Shown here: positions 9,248 through 23,949 of the stretch, piece after piece
Position numbering within the stretch: position 1 is the first letter of the stretch
Layout: every line of letters starts with the position of its first letter
DNA from: Paracidovorax wautersii
Lineage (GTDB): Bacteria > Pseudomonadota > Gammaproteobacteria > Burkholderiales > Burkholderiaceae_C
DNA: 64,000 nucleotides
Reading direction: 5' to 3'
Assembly: GCF_900113035.1 (NCBI RefSeq)
Contig: NZ_FONX01000012.1
Location: 110,805 to 174,804 of the forward strand
Notes under the pieces: generated by a model
The model's input: the letters and a program-made list of their open reading frames with translations, nothing else
Databases searched by the model: none
Told to the model about the DNA's origin: nothing
Made by a program: the position numbers and the translations under genes

Positions 9248-9270
9248 ACTGCTATTGAAAAAATAGCAGT
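9248..9270. repeat. Intergenic palindrome, gctat...atagc family
   Basis: Perfect 9-bp inverted repeat ACTGCTATT (9248-9256) / AATAGCAGT (9262-9270) around a 5-base loop, in the aroB-dgt gap. It is the best-paired member of a short palindrome family that recurs between genes in this window. Confidence 0.6.
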
Positions 9271-9305
9271 ATGCGCAGATGGGGCGAGCGCTCCAGGCCC
9301 ATTCG

Positions 9306-10490
9306 ATGCAAGAACTGCCCCTCGCCCCCTACGCCTGCGACCCTGCGCGCAGCCGGGGCCGCCGCTTTCCCGAAGCCGCCGCGCCCACGCGCACCGAGTA
9401 CCAGCGCGACCGCGACCGCATCGTGCATTCGTCGGCCTTCCGGCGGCTGGTCTACAAGACCCAGGTGTTCCTCAACCACGAGGGCGACATGTTCCGCACG
9501 CGGCTCACGCACTCGCTGGAGGTGGCGCAGCTGGCCCGCTCCATCGCCCGGTCGCTGCGCATCAACGAAGACCTGGTGGAGGCGATCTCGCTCGCGCACG
9601 ACCTGGGCCACACGCCGTTCGGCCATGCGGGGCAGGACACGCTCAACGAGTGCATGGCCGATCACGGCGGCTTCGAGCACAACCTGCAGAGCCTGCGCGT
9701 GGTGGATGCGCTGGAAGAGCGCTACCCCACCTACGACGGCCTGAACCTCACGTTCGAGACGCGCGAAGGCATCCTCAAGCACTGCTCGCGCAAGCATGCC
9801 GAGCAGATCGAGGCGCGCGAGCCCGGCGGCGTGGGCCAGCGCTTCCTGCTGCGCCAGCAGCCGGCGCTGGAGGCGCAGCTGTGCAATCTGGCCGACGAGA
9901 TCGCCTACAACGCGCACGACATCGACGACGGCGTGCGCTCCGGCCTCATCACCATGGAGCAGCTCGAAGACGTGCCGCTCTTCGACCGCTACCGCGCCCA
10001 GGCGCTGGCCGAGCACCCGCACCTGGACCAGCCCGCCCACCGCCGCCGCTGGCTCAACGAAGCCATCCGCCGCATGCTGAGCGACCAGGTCTATGACGTG
10101 ATCGCCACCACCCGCGCCGCGCTGGCCGAGTGCGCTCCGGCCGATGCCGACGCGGTGCGCCGGGCCGGCCGGCCGCTGGTGGGCTTCAGCGAAGGCATGC
10201 GGGCCGAGTCGCAGACGCTCAAGCGCTTTCTCTTCAGCCAGCTCTACCGCCATCCGCAGGTCATGCAGACCACGCGGCAGGCGCAGCAGGTGGTGCGCGA
10301 GCTGTTCGCCATCTACATGCAGCGCCCGCAGGAGATGAAGGCTGCCTTCGCCGCCCGCGCGGCGCAGGCGATAGCCGAGGGCGCCACCGAGCGGCAGGCC
10401 CGCACCGTGGCGGACTTCGTCGCCGGCATGACCGACCGCTTCGCCGGTAGCGAGCACCAGCGGCTTACGGGCCAGCGCCTGGTGGGCTGA
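9306..10490 (+). CDS. dgt: Deoxyguanosinetriphosphate triphosphohydrolase-like protein
   Basis: 394 aa HD-superfamily phosphohydrolase that splits dNTPs into deoxynucleoside and triphosphate. Metal-binding HD-domain motifs: RLTHSLEVAQ (first His), AHDLGHTPFGHAGQ (the HD pair plus further His) and NLADEIAYNAHDIDDG (last Asp). I chose the ATG at 9306 (MQELPLAP). An in-frame ATG at 9279 would add nine residues and sits just behind the palindrome. It follows aroB in the same direction, an order seen in related betaproteobacteria. Confidence 0.92.
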   Translation: MQELPLAPYACDPARSRGRRFPEAAAPTRTEYQRDRDRIVHSSAFRRLVYKTQVFLNHEGDMFRTRLTHSLEVAQLARSIARSLRINEDLVEAISLAHDLGHTPFGHAGQDTLNECMADHGGFEHNLQSLRVVDALEERYPTYDGLNLTFETREGILKHCSRKHAEQIEAREPGGVGQRFLLRQQPALEAQLCNLADEIAYNAHDIDDGVRSGLITMEQLEDVPLFDRYRAQALAEHPHLDQPAHRRRWLNEAIRRMLSDQVYDVIATTRAALAECAPADADAVRRAGRPLVGFSEGMRAESQTLKRFLFSQLYRHPQVMQTTRQAQQVVRELFAIYMQRPQEMKAAFAARAAQAIAEGATERQARTVADFVAGMTDRFAGSEHQRLTGQRLVG

Positions 10491-10681
10491 TCGGGATGGG
10501 GTAGGAGGGGGTAGGGCAGGGCGGTGCGGTCGTGTGCCGCTGCCTGCCTCTGCGGGGCGCGGCATGGGCCTGCCCAACCCTGCCGACGGGCAAATCCCTA
10601 AAATGGGCGGCCGCGCTGAGAAGCTTCGTCTTTTCGCGCTTTTTTCTTTTGCGCCTCCGCGTTCCCTGCTTGCCCCACGCC

Positions 10682-11326
10682 ATGACAGCCACACCCACGC
10701 CCACCACTTCGCCCACCGTGCCCCCCAGCCACTCCGCCGATGACGAGGTGGTGGTGCAGGACACCATCCGCTGGCTGGAGCGTGCCGTCATCGGCCTGAA
10801 CCTCTGCCCCTTCGCCAAGGGCGTGCACACCAAGGGGCAGATCCACTACGTCGTCAGCGCGGCCACCGATGCGCGCGAATTGCTCGAAGAGTTGCAGCGC
10901 GAGCTGGAGGCGCTGGCCGAGATCTCGCCCGAGAAGCGCGACACCACGCTGCTGATGGCGCCGGACTGCATGGCCGACTTCCTGGACTTCAACGATTTCC
11001 TGGGCCTGGCGGACGATCTGGTCGATGCGATGGACCTGGGCGGCATCCTGCAGGTGGCCTCCTTCCATCCGCAGTTCCAGTTCGACGGCACGGCGGTGGA
11101 CGACGTGACCAACGCCACCAACCGCGCGCCCTATCCCACGCTGCACCTGCTGCGCGAGGAGAGCATTGACCGCGCCGTGGAGGCCTTCCCCGAGGCCGAG
11201 GCCATCTTCGAGCGCAACATCGACATGCTGGAAGAACTGGGCGCCGAAGGCTGGGCCGCGCTGGACGTGGGCCCGCGCCGCTGCCCGGCGCATGCGGCGG
11301 GCACGCCCGCGAAAGGCGGCGCATGA
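10682..11326 (+). CDS. DUF1415 family protein
   Basis: 214 aa soluble protein of unknown biochemical role. The family's conserved opening, with an amphipathic helix then LNLCPFAKG (about residues 38-46), is clear, as are LMAPDCMADFLDFNDFL and FHPQFQFDG. The frame is open upstream, but the ATG at 10682 gives the family's normal N-terminus after a short Thr/Pro-rich lead. The stop overlaps the next start (ATGA), so it is coupled with the downstream methyltransferase. Confidence 0.85.
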   Translation: MTATPTPTTSPTVPPSHSADDEVVVQDTIRWLERAVIGLNLCPFAKGVHTKGQIHYVVSAATDARELLEELQRELEALAEISPEKRDTTLLMAPDCMADFLDFNDFLGLADDLVDAMDLGGILQVASFHPQFQFDGTAVDDVTNATNRAPYPTLHLLREESIDRAVEAFPEAEAIFERNIDMLEELGAEGWAALDVGPRRCPAHAAGTPAKGGA

Positions 11327-12258
11327 AGCGCGCAGCCTCCCACAAGCCCGCCCGCCCTGGTGCCGTTGACGCGCAGGACGCCGCTCTGCAGGCCGAGCTG
11401 CGGCCCGGCCAGTCCATCGAGCTGCTGAAGGAGTTGCACATCCTCACGCGCGACGGCCGGCTCAATCAGGATTCGCGCCGCAAGCTCAAGCAGGTCTATC
11501 ACCTGTTCCAGTTCATCGAGCCGCTGCTGCAGGAACTCTCCCGTCCGGCCGAGGGCGGCGCTGAGCCCGGCGTGGCGGGCCCCACGCTGGCCGACCACGG
11601 CGCGGGCAAGTCCTACCTGGGCTTCATTCTCTACGACCTCTATTTCAAGGCGCTGGGCCAGGGCCACATCTACGGCATCGAGACCCGGGCCGAGCTGGTG
11701 CAGCGCTCGCGCGAACTCGCCGAGCGGCTGGGCTTCGGCCGCATGTCGTTCCTCAACCTGTCGGTGGCCGAATCGGCCGACGCGGCAGAGCTGCCGGCGC
11801 GCATCGACGTGGTCACGGCCCTGCATGCCTGCGACACCGCCACCGACGACGCCATCGCCTTCGGCCTGCAAAAGCGCGCCCGCGCCATGGTGCTGGTGCC
11901 CTGCTGCCAGGCCGAGGTGGCCGCCTGCCTGCGCCAGGGCAAGGCGCTGCAGCTGTCCCGCACGCCGCTGGCCGAACTCTGGCGCCACCCGCTGCACACC
12001 CGCGAGATGGGCAGCCAGATCACCAACGTGCTGCGCTGCCTCCATCTGGAAGCCAGCGGCTACCAGGTGACGGTGACCGAGCTGGTAGGCTGGGAACACA
12101 GCATGAAGAACGAGCTCATCATCGCCCGCTACACCGGCCAGAAGAAGCGCAGCGCGGCCGAGCGGCTGCGCGCCATCCTGGCCGAATTCGGCCTGCAGGA
12201 GGCGCTGGGCGCGCGCTTCGGGCTGACGGAGTCGCCGGAGCCCGCGGCTGCGGAGTGA
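11323..12258 (+). CDS. Class I SAM-dependent methyltransferase
   Basis: 311 aa. After an N-terminal helical region (residues 1-85) comes a Rossmann methyltransferase domain: motif I LADHGAGKSYLGFILYD (about residues 88-104) and the second strand IYGIETR (about 117-123). A later CxxCD-like block (ALHACDTATDDAI, then LVPCCQAEVAA) resembles Methyltransf_32/TRMT13-type enzymes. Substrate unknown; RNA is possible but unproven. Translationally coupled to the DUF1415 gene. Confidence 0.8.
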   Translation: MKRAASHKPARPGAVDAQDAALQAELRPGQSIELLKELHILTRDGRLNQDSRRKLKQVYHLFQFIEPLLQELSRPAEGGAEPGVAGPTLADHGAGKSYLGFILYDLYFKALGQGHIYGIETRAELVQRSRELAERLGFGRMSFLNLSVAESADAAELPARIDVVTALHACDTATDDAIAFGLQKRARAMVLVPCCQAEVAACLRQGKALQLSRTPLAELWRHPLHTREMGSQITNVLRCLHLEASGYQVTVTELVGWEHSMKNELIIARYTGQKKRSAAERLRAILAEFGLQEALGARFGLTESPEPAAAE

Positions 12259-12353
12259 GGGCCGGGGGCATGGCCTGAAACCGGGGAGGGCGCTTTTCGG
12301 CCTTCGTTCTGGGATGAATTCGGCGGGTAGCCCAGGTCGGTGGCGGGCATCCA

Positions 12354-12422
12354 GCTATTAAATAGATAGCGAATCGACGCCCACCGATTCCCGCCGGGCC
12401 GGCCGGGGCGCACACGGTGCGC
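12354..12422. repeat. Cluster of small palindromes just upstream of the RAYT transposase
   Basis: Three nested hairpins in 70 bases: gctat (12354-12358)/atagc (12366-12370), GAATCG (12371-12376)/CGATTC (12385-12390) and GCGCAC (12408-12413)/GTGCGC (12417-12422). Palindromes flanking a RAYT gene are what a REP-type element would look like. The first belongs to the window-wide gctat/atagc family. Confidence 0.5.
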
Positions 12423-12474
12423 GGCGGGTGACTACCATCGCGCCTTTCCCTTTGTTTGCTTTCGCACCCACACC

Positions 12475-13173
12475 ATGGCACGCCTGCCCCGACTGACCCT
12501 GCCGGGCTATCCGCACCACGTCATCCAGCGCGGCAACAACCGCCAGCCGATCTTCGTGGACCGGCAGGACCGCGAAACCCTGCTGGGCCTGCTGGCCGAG
12601 CAGGCGCGGCGCCATGGCGTGGCCGTGCATGCCTATGTGCTGATGGACAACCACTTCCATCTGCTGGCCACGCCGCCGTCGGCCGACGCGCTGCCGCAGA
12701 TGATGCAGGCCGTGGGCCGCAGCTACGTGCGGCAATTCAACAACCGCCACGGCCGCAGCGGCACGCTGTGGGAGGGGCGCTACCGCTCCACCATCGTCCA
12801 GCCCGACCGCCACCTGCTCGCCTGCATGGTGTTCATGGATCTCAACCCGGTGCGGGCGGGCCTTGCGGCGCAGGCCATCGACCATCCCTGGTCCAGCCAC
12901 GCCCACGCGCTGGGGCTGCGCAGCGACCCGCTCATCACCCCGCATGCCCTCTTCTGGGCCCTGGGCAACACGCCCTTCGCGCGTGAGGCCGCCTATGCCG
13001 CGCTGGTGCAAGCCGGACTCGGCGCGGCCGAGCAGGAGGCGATCGCCGCATCGGCCCTCTCGGGCTGGGCGCTGGGCGATGCGGCCTTTCTCGATGAGCT
13101 GCAGCGCCAGACCGACCGGCGCCTGACCAAGGCCAAGCCCGGGCGCCCGCGCAAGCAGGCAGCGGCGAGCTGA
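12475..13173 (+). CDS. REP-associated tyrosine transposase (RAYT), Y1/IS200-like
   Basis: 232 aa. Begins with the standard RAYT/Y1 block MARLPRLTLPGYPHHVIQRG and GNNRQPIF. The HUH metal-binding motif is in LMDNHFHLLATP (about residues 57-68) and the probable catalytic Tyr is in GTLWEGRYRSTIV (about 97-109). Members are domesticated single-strand DNA transposases that act on REP palindromes and are usually present as single genes without terminal repeats. The frame is intact. Located between the methyltransferase and a leftward pectinase. Confidence 0.88.
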   Translation: MARLPRLTLPGYPHHVIQRGNNRQPIFVDRQDRETLLGLLAEQARRHGVAVHAYVLMDNHFHLLATPPSADALPQMMQAVGRSYVRQFNNRHGRSGTLWEGRYRSTIVQPDRHLLACMVFMDLNPVRAGLAAQAIDHPWSSHAHALGLRSDPLITPHALFWALGNTPFAREAAYAALVQAGLGAAEQEAIAASALSGWALGDAAFLDELQRQTDRRLTKAKPGRPRKQAAAS

Positions 13174-13199
13174 GGCCGGCTCAGGTCGCGCTCACCACC

Positions 13200-14573
13200 T
13201 CAACCCGCGCTGGCGCCGCCTGTGTCGGCTGAAGCGGGGAAGGGCACCCAGCGGCCAGCGCAGTCGGGCGCGGCGGCCGGGCGGACTGCAGGCGCTGCGC
13301 CGGGCGGCGTGGGCTCGGCGCCCTGCGCGCCCAGGCGGATGTGGGCGTGTTCCACCTGCCACACGGCGCTGGGGCCGAACTGCGTGCCGTCCAGCGTCAC
13401 GCCGATGGGGTGGGCCTCGTCGTAGCCGCGCAGCACCAGCGTGCCGCCGTCGCCCGCCACATGGCGCAGCACGATGTCCTGGAAGGTCGGAATGGCATCG
13501 CCCTGCGCGCTGCGGCTGTAGCGGGTGTCGAAGTCGATGGGCCGGCGGTTGCCGCGCAGGCACACGTTCTCGTAGCGCACGCCGCTCACCAGGCCGCCCC
13601 GGCTGGCATCGCTCTTGATGCGCAGGCCCGACGTGGTGCCGTCCAGCGACACGTTGCGCACCAGCACGTCGCTCACGCCCGCCAGCGTCTCGCTGCCGAT
13701 CGACAGGCCATGCCCCCAGTAGAAATGGCTGTCGGTGATGGAGACATGCCGCGTCGCGCCCTTGCCGGCCTTGATGGCGATGTTGTCGTCGCCGGTGCGG
13801 ATGAAGCTGTGCGTGATGGTGATGTCTTCCGACGCGCCGGGGTCGATGCCGTCGGTGTTGCGCGCATCCGCGGGCGCGTCGATGCGCACGCCCCAGAACG
13901 TGGCGCCGGACACGTCGTTCAGCGCGACGTTGAAGTTAGGCGCATCGCGCAGCAGCACGTGGTGGAAGACGATGTCGCGGGCATGGTCCACCGCGATCAG
14001 GCGCGGGTTGTTCTGCTTGCCGCCTTCGGCCTGGGCGCGGCGTGCGAGCTGCCACCAGCTTTCGCCGCCGTGGCCCGCCATGGGCTGGCCGCCCTGGCCG
14101 TCGATGGTGCCGTCGCCCACGATGCCGCCGCCCTGCGTGCCGCTGAAGAGGATGAAGGGCCGGCAGCCCTGGCCCTTGCGGTCGATGCTGCCGCAAGTGC
14201 CTGCGCCCCGGTCGTAGCGCCGCGGGTCCGTGTCGGCGGCCAGCACCACGCCGCGGTCGATCCAGAGCGTGACGCCGGAGCGCATGGTGAGCGGGCCGCT
14301 GACGAATCGGGCCGGCGCGCCTGCGCCCTGCAGGTGCACGGCAGCGCCGGCGGGGCAGCGGTCGATGGCGGACTGGAGGCGCTCCGTGTCGAGCGAGCCC
14401 GCCGCAGCCTGGGCTGACGGGAAGAGCGTGGCGCAGATCTGCGCTGGCGGAGCGGGCTCGGCCACGGCGCGCCGGTCCTGCGCCTGGGCCGGTGCCATGA
14501 AGGCGAGGGCTGCAGCGGTCAGCAGAAGGCGGCCAGATAGGCCGTTGGGTGCGAACGGGAAGGAAATTTGCAT
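13200..14573 (-). CDS. Secreted glycoside hydrolase family 28 (polygalacturonase)
   Basis: About 457 aa. Signal peptide with hydrophobic core and AQA-type cleavage site (about residues 1-32), then a parallel beta-helix. All GH28 hallmarks are present: NTDGID (first catalytic Asp), GDDNIAIK (catalytic Asp pair), GHGLSIGS (His) and RIKS (substrate-binding Arg-Lys). Predicted to hydrolyse alpha-1,4 links in homogalacturonan, exported to periplasm or outside. The ATG at 14573 gives a clean signal peptide; a GTG at 14600 would add nine residues. Neither has a clear ribosome binding site. Codon use resembles the neighbours. A plant-cell-wall enzyme of this type fits a plant-associated Acidovorax. 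Confidence 0.9.
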   Translation of the reverse strand: MQISFPFAPNGLSGRLLLTAAALAFMAPAQAQDRRAVAEPAPPAQICATLFPSAQAAAGSLDTERLQSAIDRCPAGAAVHLQGAGAPARFVSGPLTMRSGVTLWIDRGVVLAADTDPRRYDRGAGTCGSIDRKGQGCRPFILFSGTQGGGIVGDGTIDGQGGQPMAGHGGESWWQLARRAQAEGGKQNNPRLIAVDHARDIVFHHVLLRDAPNFNVALNDVSGATFWGVRIDAPADARNTDGIDPGASEDITITHSFIRTGDDNIAIKAGKGATRHVSITDSHFYWGHGLSIGSETLAGVSDVLVRNVSLDGTTSGLRIKSDASRGGLVSGVRYENVCLRGNRRPIDFDTRYSRSAQGDAIPTFQDIVLRHVAGDGGTLVLRGYDEAHPIGVTLDGTQFGPSAVWQVEHAHIRLGAQGAEPTPPGAAPAVRPAAAPDCAGRWVPFPASADTGGASAG

Positions 14574-14674
14574 GGGGTCTGGCGCGGCGCGTTGTTTCAC
14601 ACAGCGCTCGGAGAATGCCTTGGCCGGAGAGTTGCATGGCCGGCTCCTGGCTTTGATGTGTCCCCAATAAAAAA

Positions 14675-14710
14675 TCAGATTCCGGCTTTGCGATTATTTT
14701 TAGAATCTGA
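14675..14710. promoter_or_regulatory. AT-rich inverted repeat upstream of gltB
   Basis: Perfect 8-bp arms TCAGATTC (14675-14682) and GAATCTGA (14703-14710) with a 20-base spacer, in the most AT-rich stretch nearby, 80-115 bases before the gltB ATG. A TTGCGA (14688-14693)/CCTAAT pair overlaps the right arm. Candidate operator or promoter for the glutamate synthase operon; the cognate regulator cannot be named. Confidence 0.45.
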
Positions 14711-14791
14711 CCCTAATTAAATCGCTTGCAAGGCATTGCTGCAATGCACTACGCTTGCGGTCCCCGCGATTCTCATTCCAAGGAGTGCGCC

Positions 14792-19525
<4,734 letters not shown>

Positions 19526-19627
19526 GGCCGGCCAGCCACGCGCAGCGGCCTCGCCAGGCGAGCACCTCCGCCCGGCGGGCCGCGACCGACGCACAGCCAA
19601 GCATTCACAGACATCAGGACAGACATC

Positions 19628-21106
<1,479 letters not shown>

Positions 21107-21172
21107 CCGGCGGCGTGGGGCCGGCCCGGCTGGCCTCGCTGCCCTCGGGGGCGGGACAGCCTGGAAAAGAGA

Positions 21173-21197
21173 ACGGCGCTCGCGTGGCGCCGTTTTT
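21173..21197 (+). terminator. Intrinsic terminator after gltBD
   Basis: 7-bp GC-rich stem ACGGCGC (21173-21179) / GCGCCGT (21187-21193) followed by a run of five T (21193-21197). Canonical rho-independent form, 67 bases after the gltD stop. Confidence 0.85.
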
Positions 21198-21220
21198 CAT
21201 GGCGCTCATCCATCTGATTT

Positions 21221-21237
21221 GCTATTGAATTGATAGC
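21221..21237. repeat. Intergenic palindrome, gctat...atagc family
   Basis: gctat (21221-21225) / atagc (21233-21237) with a 7-base spacer, just downstream of the gltBD terminator. Same architecture as copies at 9248, 12354, 59016 and 63611. Confidence 0.5.
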
Positions 21238-21429
21238 TATATGCCCTGATTCCACCTGTGCTGCAGGCCCAAAGGGCTTGAAGTCCCGGCGCGCTTGCGG
21301 TGCCTTGGGACCGCCCGCTGCCCGAGTGGGCGACAATACGGGTTCTCCCTCATCCGCATCCGCGCGAGCCGCCGCTCCTCCCGTCCGGCGCCGTGCGGTG
21401 TTTTTTTGCTTGCTGGAAACCGATTTGCC

Positions 21430-22230
21430 ATGAAGAAGATCGCCGCCATTGCGCTGCTGTCCGTGGGTGCCTTGCTGGCCGCCTGCGGCAAGAACGAAAC
21501 CGCCCAGGCTCCTGCCGCCGCCGCACCCGCGCCGGCCGCCGTCGCCAAGATCGTGGTGGGCCTGGACGACAACTTCCCGCCCATGGGCTTCCGTGACGAC
21601 AAGAACCAGCTGGTCGGCTTCGACATCGACATGGCCCGCGAGGCCGCCAAGCGCATGGGCGTGGAAGTCGAATTCAAGCCCATCGACTGGAGCGCCAAGG
21701 AAGCCGAGCTGTCGGGCAAGCGCGTGGACGCGCTGTGGAACGGCCTGACCATCACCGACGAGCGCAAGCAGAACATCGCCTTCACCGCGCCCTACATGGA
21801 AAACCACCAGATCATCGTGGTGCCCGCGAAGTCCGCCATCAAGACCAAGGCCGATCTGGCCGGCAAGGTCGTCGGCGCGCAGGATGGCTCCAGCGCGGTC
21901 GATGCCGTCAAGAAGGACGAGGCCGTGTTCAAGTCGTTCAAGGAGTTCAAGACCTTCGGCGACAACGTGACCGCGCTGATGGACCTGTCCACCGGCCGCC
22001 TGGACGCCGTGGTGGTCGATGAAGTGGTGGGCCGCTACTACGTCGCCAAGAAGCCGCAGGACTACGCGGTGCTGCAGGACAACTTCGGCACCGAAGAGTA
22101 CGGCGTGGGCGTGCGCAAGGACGACACCGCGCTGCAGGGCCGCCTGGACACGGCTCTGGCCGAGATGAAGAAGGACGGCACGGCCGGCCGCATCGCCGAG
22201 CAGTGGTTCGGCAAGAACATCATCAAATAA
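21430..22230 (+). CDS. Amino-acid ABC transporter substrate-binding lipoprotein
   Basis: 266 aa, SBP family 3 (polar amino acids). Lipoprotein signal MKKIAAIALLSVGALLAAC, then an Ala/Pro linker and the two-lobed periplasmic-binding fold: VVGLDDNFPPMGFRDD, VGFDIDMAREAAKRMGVEVE, and ALWNGLTITDERKQNIAFT (ligand-site region). It captures a polar amino acid or opine-like ligand for the downstream permease. The ATG at 21430 is set by the signal peptide. Confidence 0.92.
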   Translation: MKKIAAIALLSVGALLAACGKNETAQAPAAAAPAPAAVAKIVVGLDDNFPPMGFRDDKNQLVGFDIDMAREAAKRMGVEVEFKPIDWSAKEAELSGKRVDALWNGLTITDERKQNIAFTAPYMENHQIIVVPAKSAIKTKADLAGKVVGAQDGSSAVDAVKKDEAVFKSFKEFKTFGDNVTALMDLSTGRLDAVVVDEVVGRYYVAKKPQDYAVLQDNFGTEEYGVGVRKDDTALQGRLDTALAEMKKDGTAGRIAEQWFGKNIIK

Positions 22231-22248
22231 CTTCGGCGCATCCCCCTG

Positions 22249-22363
22249 AGCGGCTTCGCCGCTTCCCCCTTCTCTCGCCTCGCTGCGCGATGCGGGAAGG
22301 GGGACGCAGCCGGCGCGGCGGGGCGGCCCTTGCGCGGCTGCCGCTGGCCCTGGGCCGCGCCGG
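22249..22363. repeat. Multi-hairpin element between binding-protein and permease genes
   Basis: Three successive perfect stems: AGCGGC (22249-22254)/GCCGCT (22258-22263), TCCCCCTT (22264-22271)/AAGGGGGA (22297-22304) and CCGGCGCGGC (22310-22319)/GCCGCGCCGG (22354-22363). The sequence looks like a non-coding dispersed (BIME/REP-like) element inserted in an operon. Its position between binding-protein and permease genes parallels the REP element between malE and malF in E. coli, which protects upstream mRNA. Confidence 0.6.
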
Positions 22364-22421
22364 TTGCCGAGGCCTCGAGCCATGGCGGCCTCTGGCATCC
22401 TGACCATCATTCTTCTCGCAG

Positions 22422-23075
22422 ATGGATTACGTTCTTTCCCTTCTGGGGCCGCTGGCGCAAGGCGCCACCGTCACCCTGAAGCTGTTTGTCATCACGCTGG
22501 CGCTGGCCGTGCCCCTGGGGCTGCTGCTGGCGCTGGCGCGCACGTCGAGCTGGCGCGTGCTGTCGGGCGTGGTCAACGGCTATATCTGGCTCATGCGCGG
22601 CACGCCGCTCATGCTGCAGATGCTGTTCATCTATTTCGCGCTGCCGTTCGTGCCGGTCATCGGCGTGCGGCTGCCCGACTTCCCGGCGGCGGTGGCGGCC
22701 TTCGCGCTGAACTACGCGGCGTACTTCGCCGAGATCTTCCGCGCCGGCATCCAGTCGGTGGACCGGGGCCAGTACGAGGCCGCCCGCGTGCTGGGCATGA
22801 CCTACGGCCAGACTATGCGCCGCATCGTGCTGCCGCAGATGGTGCGCCGCGTGCTGCCGCCCATGAGCAACGAGACCATCACGCTGGTCAAGGACACCTC
22901 ACTCATCTACGTGCTGGCCCTGAACGACCTGCTGCGCGCCGCGCGCGGCTTCGTGCAGCGCGACTTCACGACCACGCCGTTCATCGTGGCGGCGGCCTTC
23001 TATCTCCTCATGACCCTGGTGCTGACCTGGGGCTTCCAGCGGCTGGAGCGGCGCTATGCCAAGCACGACGACTGA
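22422..23075 (+). CDS. Amino-acid ABC transporter permease
   Basis: 217 aa integral membrane protein of the HisM/GlnP type, with about five membrane segments. The family EAA loop is clear (YEAARVLGMTYGQTMRRIVLPQ, about residues 125-145), where the ATPase docks, as is the RGTPLMLQM segment (about 60-68). Forms the channel with the binding protein and ATPase on either side. Confidence 0.93.
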   Translation: MDYVLSLLGPLAQGATVTLKLFVITLALAVPLGLLLALARTSSWRVLSGVVNGYIWLMRGTPLMLQMLFIYFALPFVPVIGVRLPDFPAAVAAFALNYAAYFAEIFRAGIQSVDRGQYEAARVLGMTYGQTMRRIVLPQMVRRVLPPMSNETITLVKDTSLIYVLALNDLLRAARGFVQRDFTTTPFIVAAAFYLLMTLVLTWGFQRLERRYAKHDD

Positions 23076-23850
23076 AGAACGGCGCGGCGCCGCGCCGATG
23101 ATCGACGCCCAGGGCATCCACAAGGCCTTCGGCGCCACGGAGGTGCTCAAGGGCGTGTCGCTGCAGCTGCGCCGCGGCGAGGTGGTGGCGGTGATCGGCC
23201 CCTCGGGCTCGGGCAAGAGCACCTTCCTGCGCTGCCTGAACCGGCTGGAGACCATCGACCGCGGCCATGTCGCCATCGGCGGCGAGGTGCTGGCCACCAC
23301 CGGCGCGGACGGCCGCTGCAGCTACGCGCCCGAGGCCGAGCTGCGCCGCATCTGCCGCAAGACCGGCATGGTGTTCCAGCACTTCAACCTGTTCCCGCAC
23401 CTGACCGTGCTGCAGAACGTGATCGAGGCGCCCATGGTGGTGCAGGGCGTGCCGCGCGACGCGGCCATCGCCCGCGCCGAGGCGCTGCTGGCCAAGGTGG
23501 GCCTCGCGGAAAAGCGCCACAACTACCCGGCTCGCCTCTCGGGCGGGCAGAAGCAGCGCGTGGCGATCGCCCGGGCGCTGGCCATGGAGCCGGAGATCAT
23601 GCTGTTCGACGAGCCCACCTCGGCGCTGGACCCCGAGCTGACCGGCGAGGTGCTGCGCACCATGCGCGCCCTGGCCGACGAGCACATGACCATGCTGGTG
23701 GTCACGCACGAGATGGGCTTCGCCCGCGAGGTGGCGCACACGGCGGTGTTCATGGACCAGGGGCGCATCGTCGAATCCGGCCCGGCCGCATCGCTGTTCG
23801 CGGATCCGCAACAGCCGCGCACCCGCAGCTTCCTGCGCAGCATGCTGTGA
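23056..23850 (+). CDS. Amino-acid ABC transporter ATP-binding protein
   Basis: 264 aa GlnQ/HisP-type ATPase. Walker A GPSGSGKST (about residues 49-57), Q-loop MVFQHFNLFPHLTV, signature LSGGQKQRVAIARAL, Walker B IMLFDEPTSALDPEL and H-loop VVTHEMGFA. The ATG at 23056 overlaps the permease end by 20 bases and has a GGAG seven bases upstream; the ATG at 23098 is an alternative. It powers polar amino-acid import. Confidence 0.94.
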   Translation: MPSTTTEERRGAAPMIDAQGIHKAFGATEVLKGVSLQLRRGEVVAVIGPSGSGKSTFLRCLNRLETIDRGHVAIGGEVLATTGADGRCSYAPEAELRRICRKTGMVFQHFNLFPHLTVLQNVIEAPMVVQGVPRDAAIARAEALLAKVGLAEKRHNYPARLSGGQKQRVAIARALAMEPEIMLFDEPTSALDPELTGEVLRTMRALADEHMTMLVVTHEMGFAREVAHTAVFMDQGRIVESGPAASLFADPQQPRTRSFLRSML

Positions 23851-23949
23851 GAAAGCGCCACCGCTCATGGTCCCAAAGGCCTGCCGGTGCGTACATCGGC
23901 GGGGCGGGGCGCTCACTTAACAATAGCGGTATGATGCCGCCGTTTGTTG

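Larger units (their letters stand above)
21107..21429. other. Intergenic region between gltD and the amino-acid transporter genes
   Basis: 323 bases with no supportable gene. It contains the gltD terminator (21173-21197) and a gctat/atagc palindrome (21221-21237). No convincing promoter hexamers were picked out by eye. Confidence 0.5.

Noticed and set aside
9279..9305. Upstream in-frame ATG for dgt
   Set aside because: It begins immediately after the intergenic palindrome, has no ribosome binding site and adds residues not typical of the family start.
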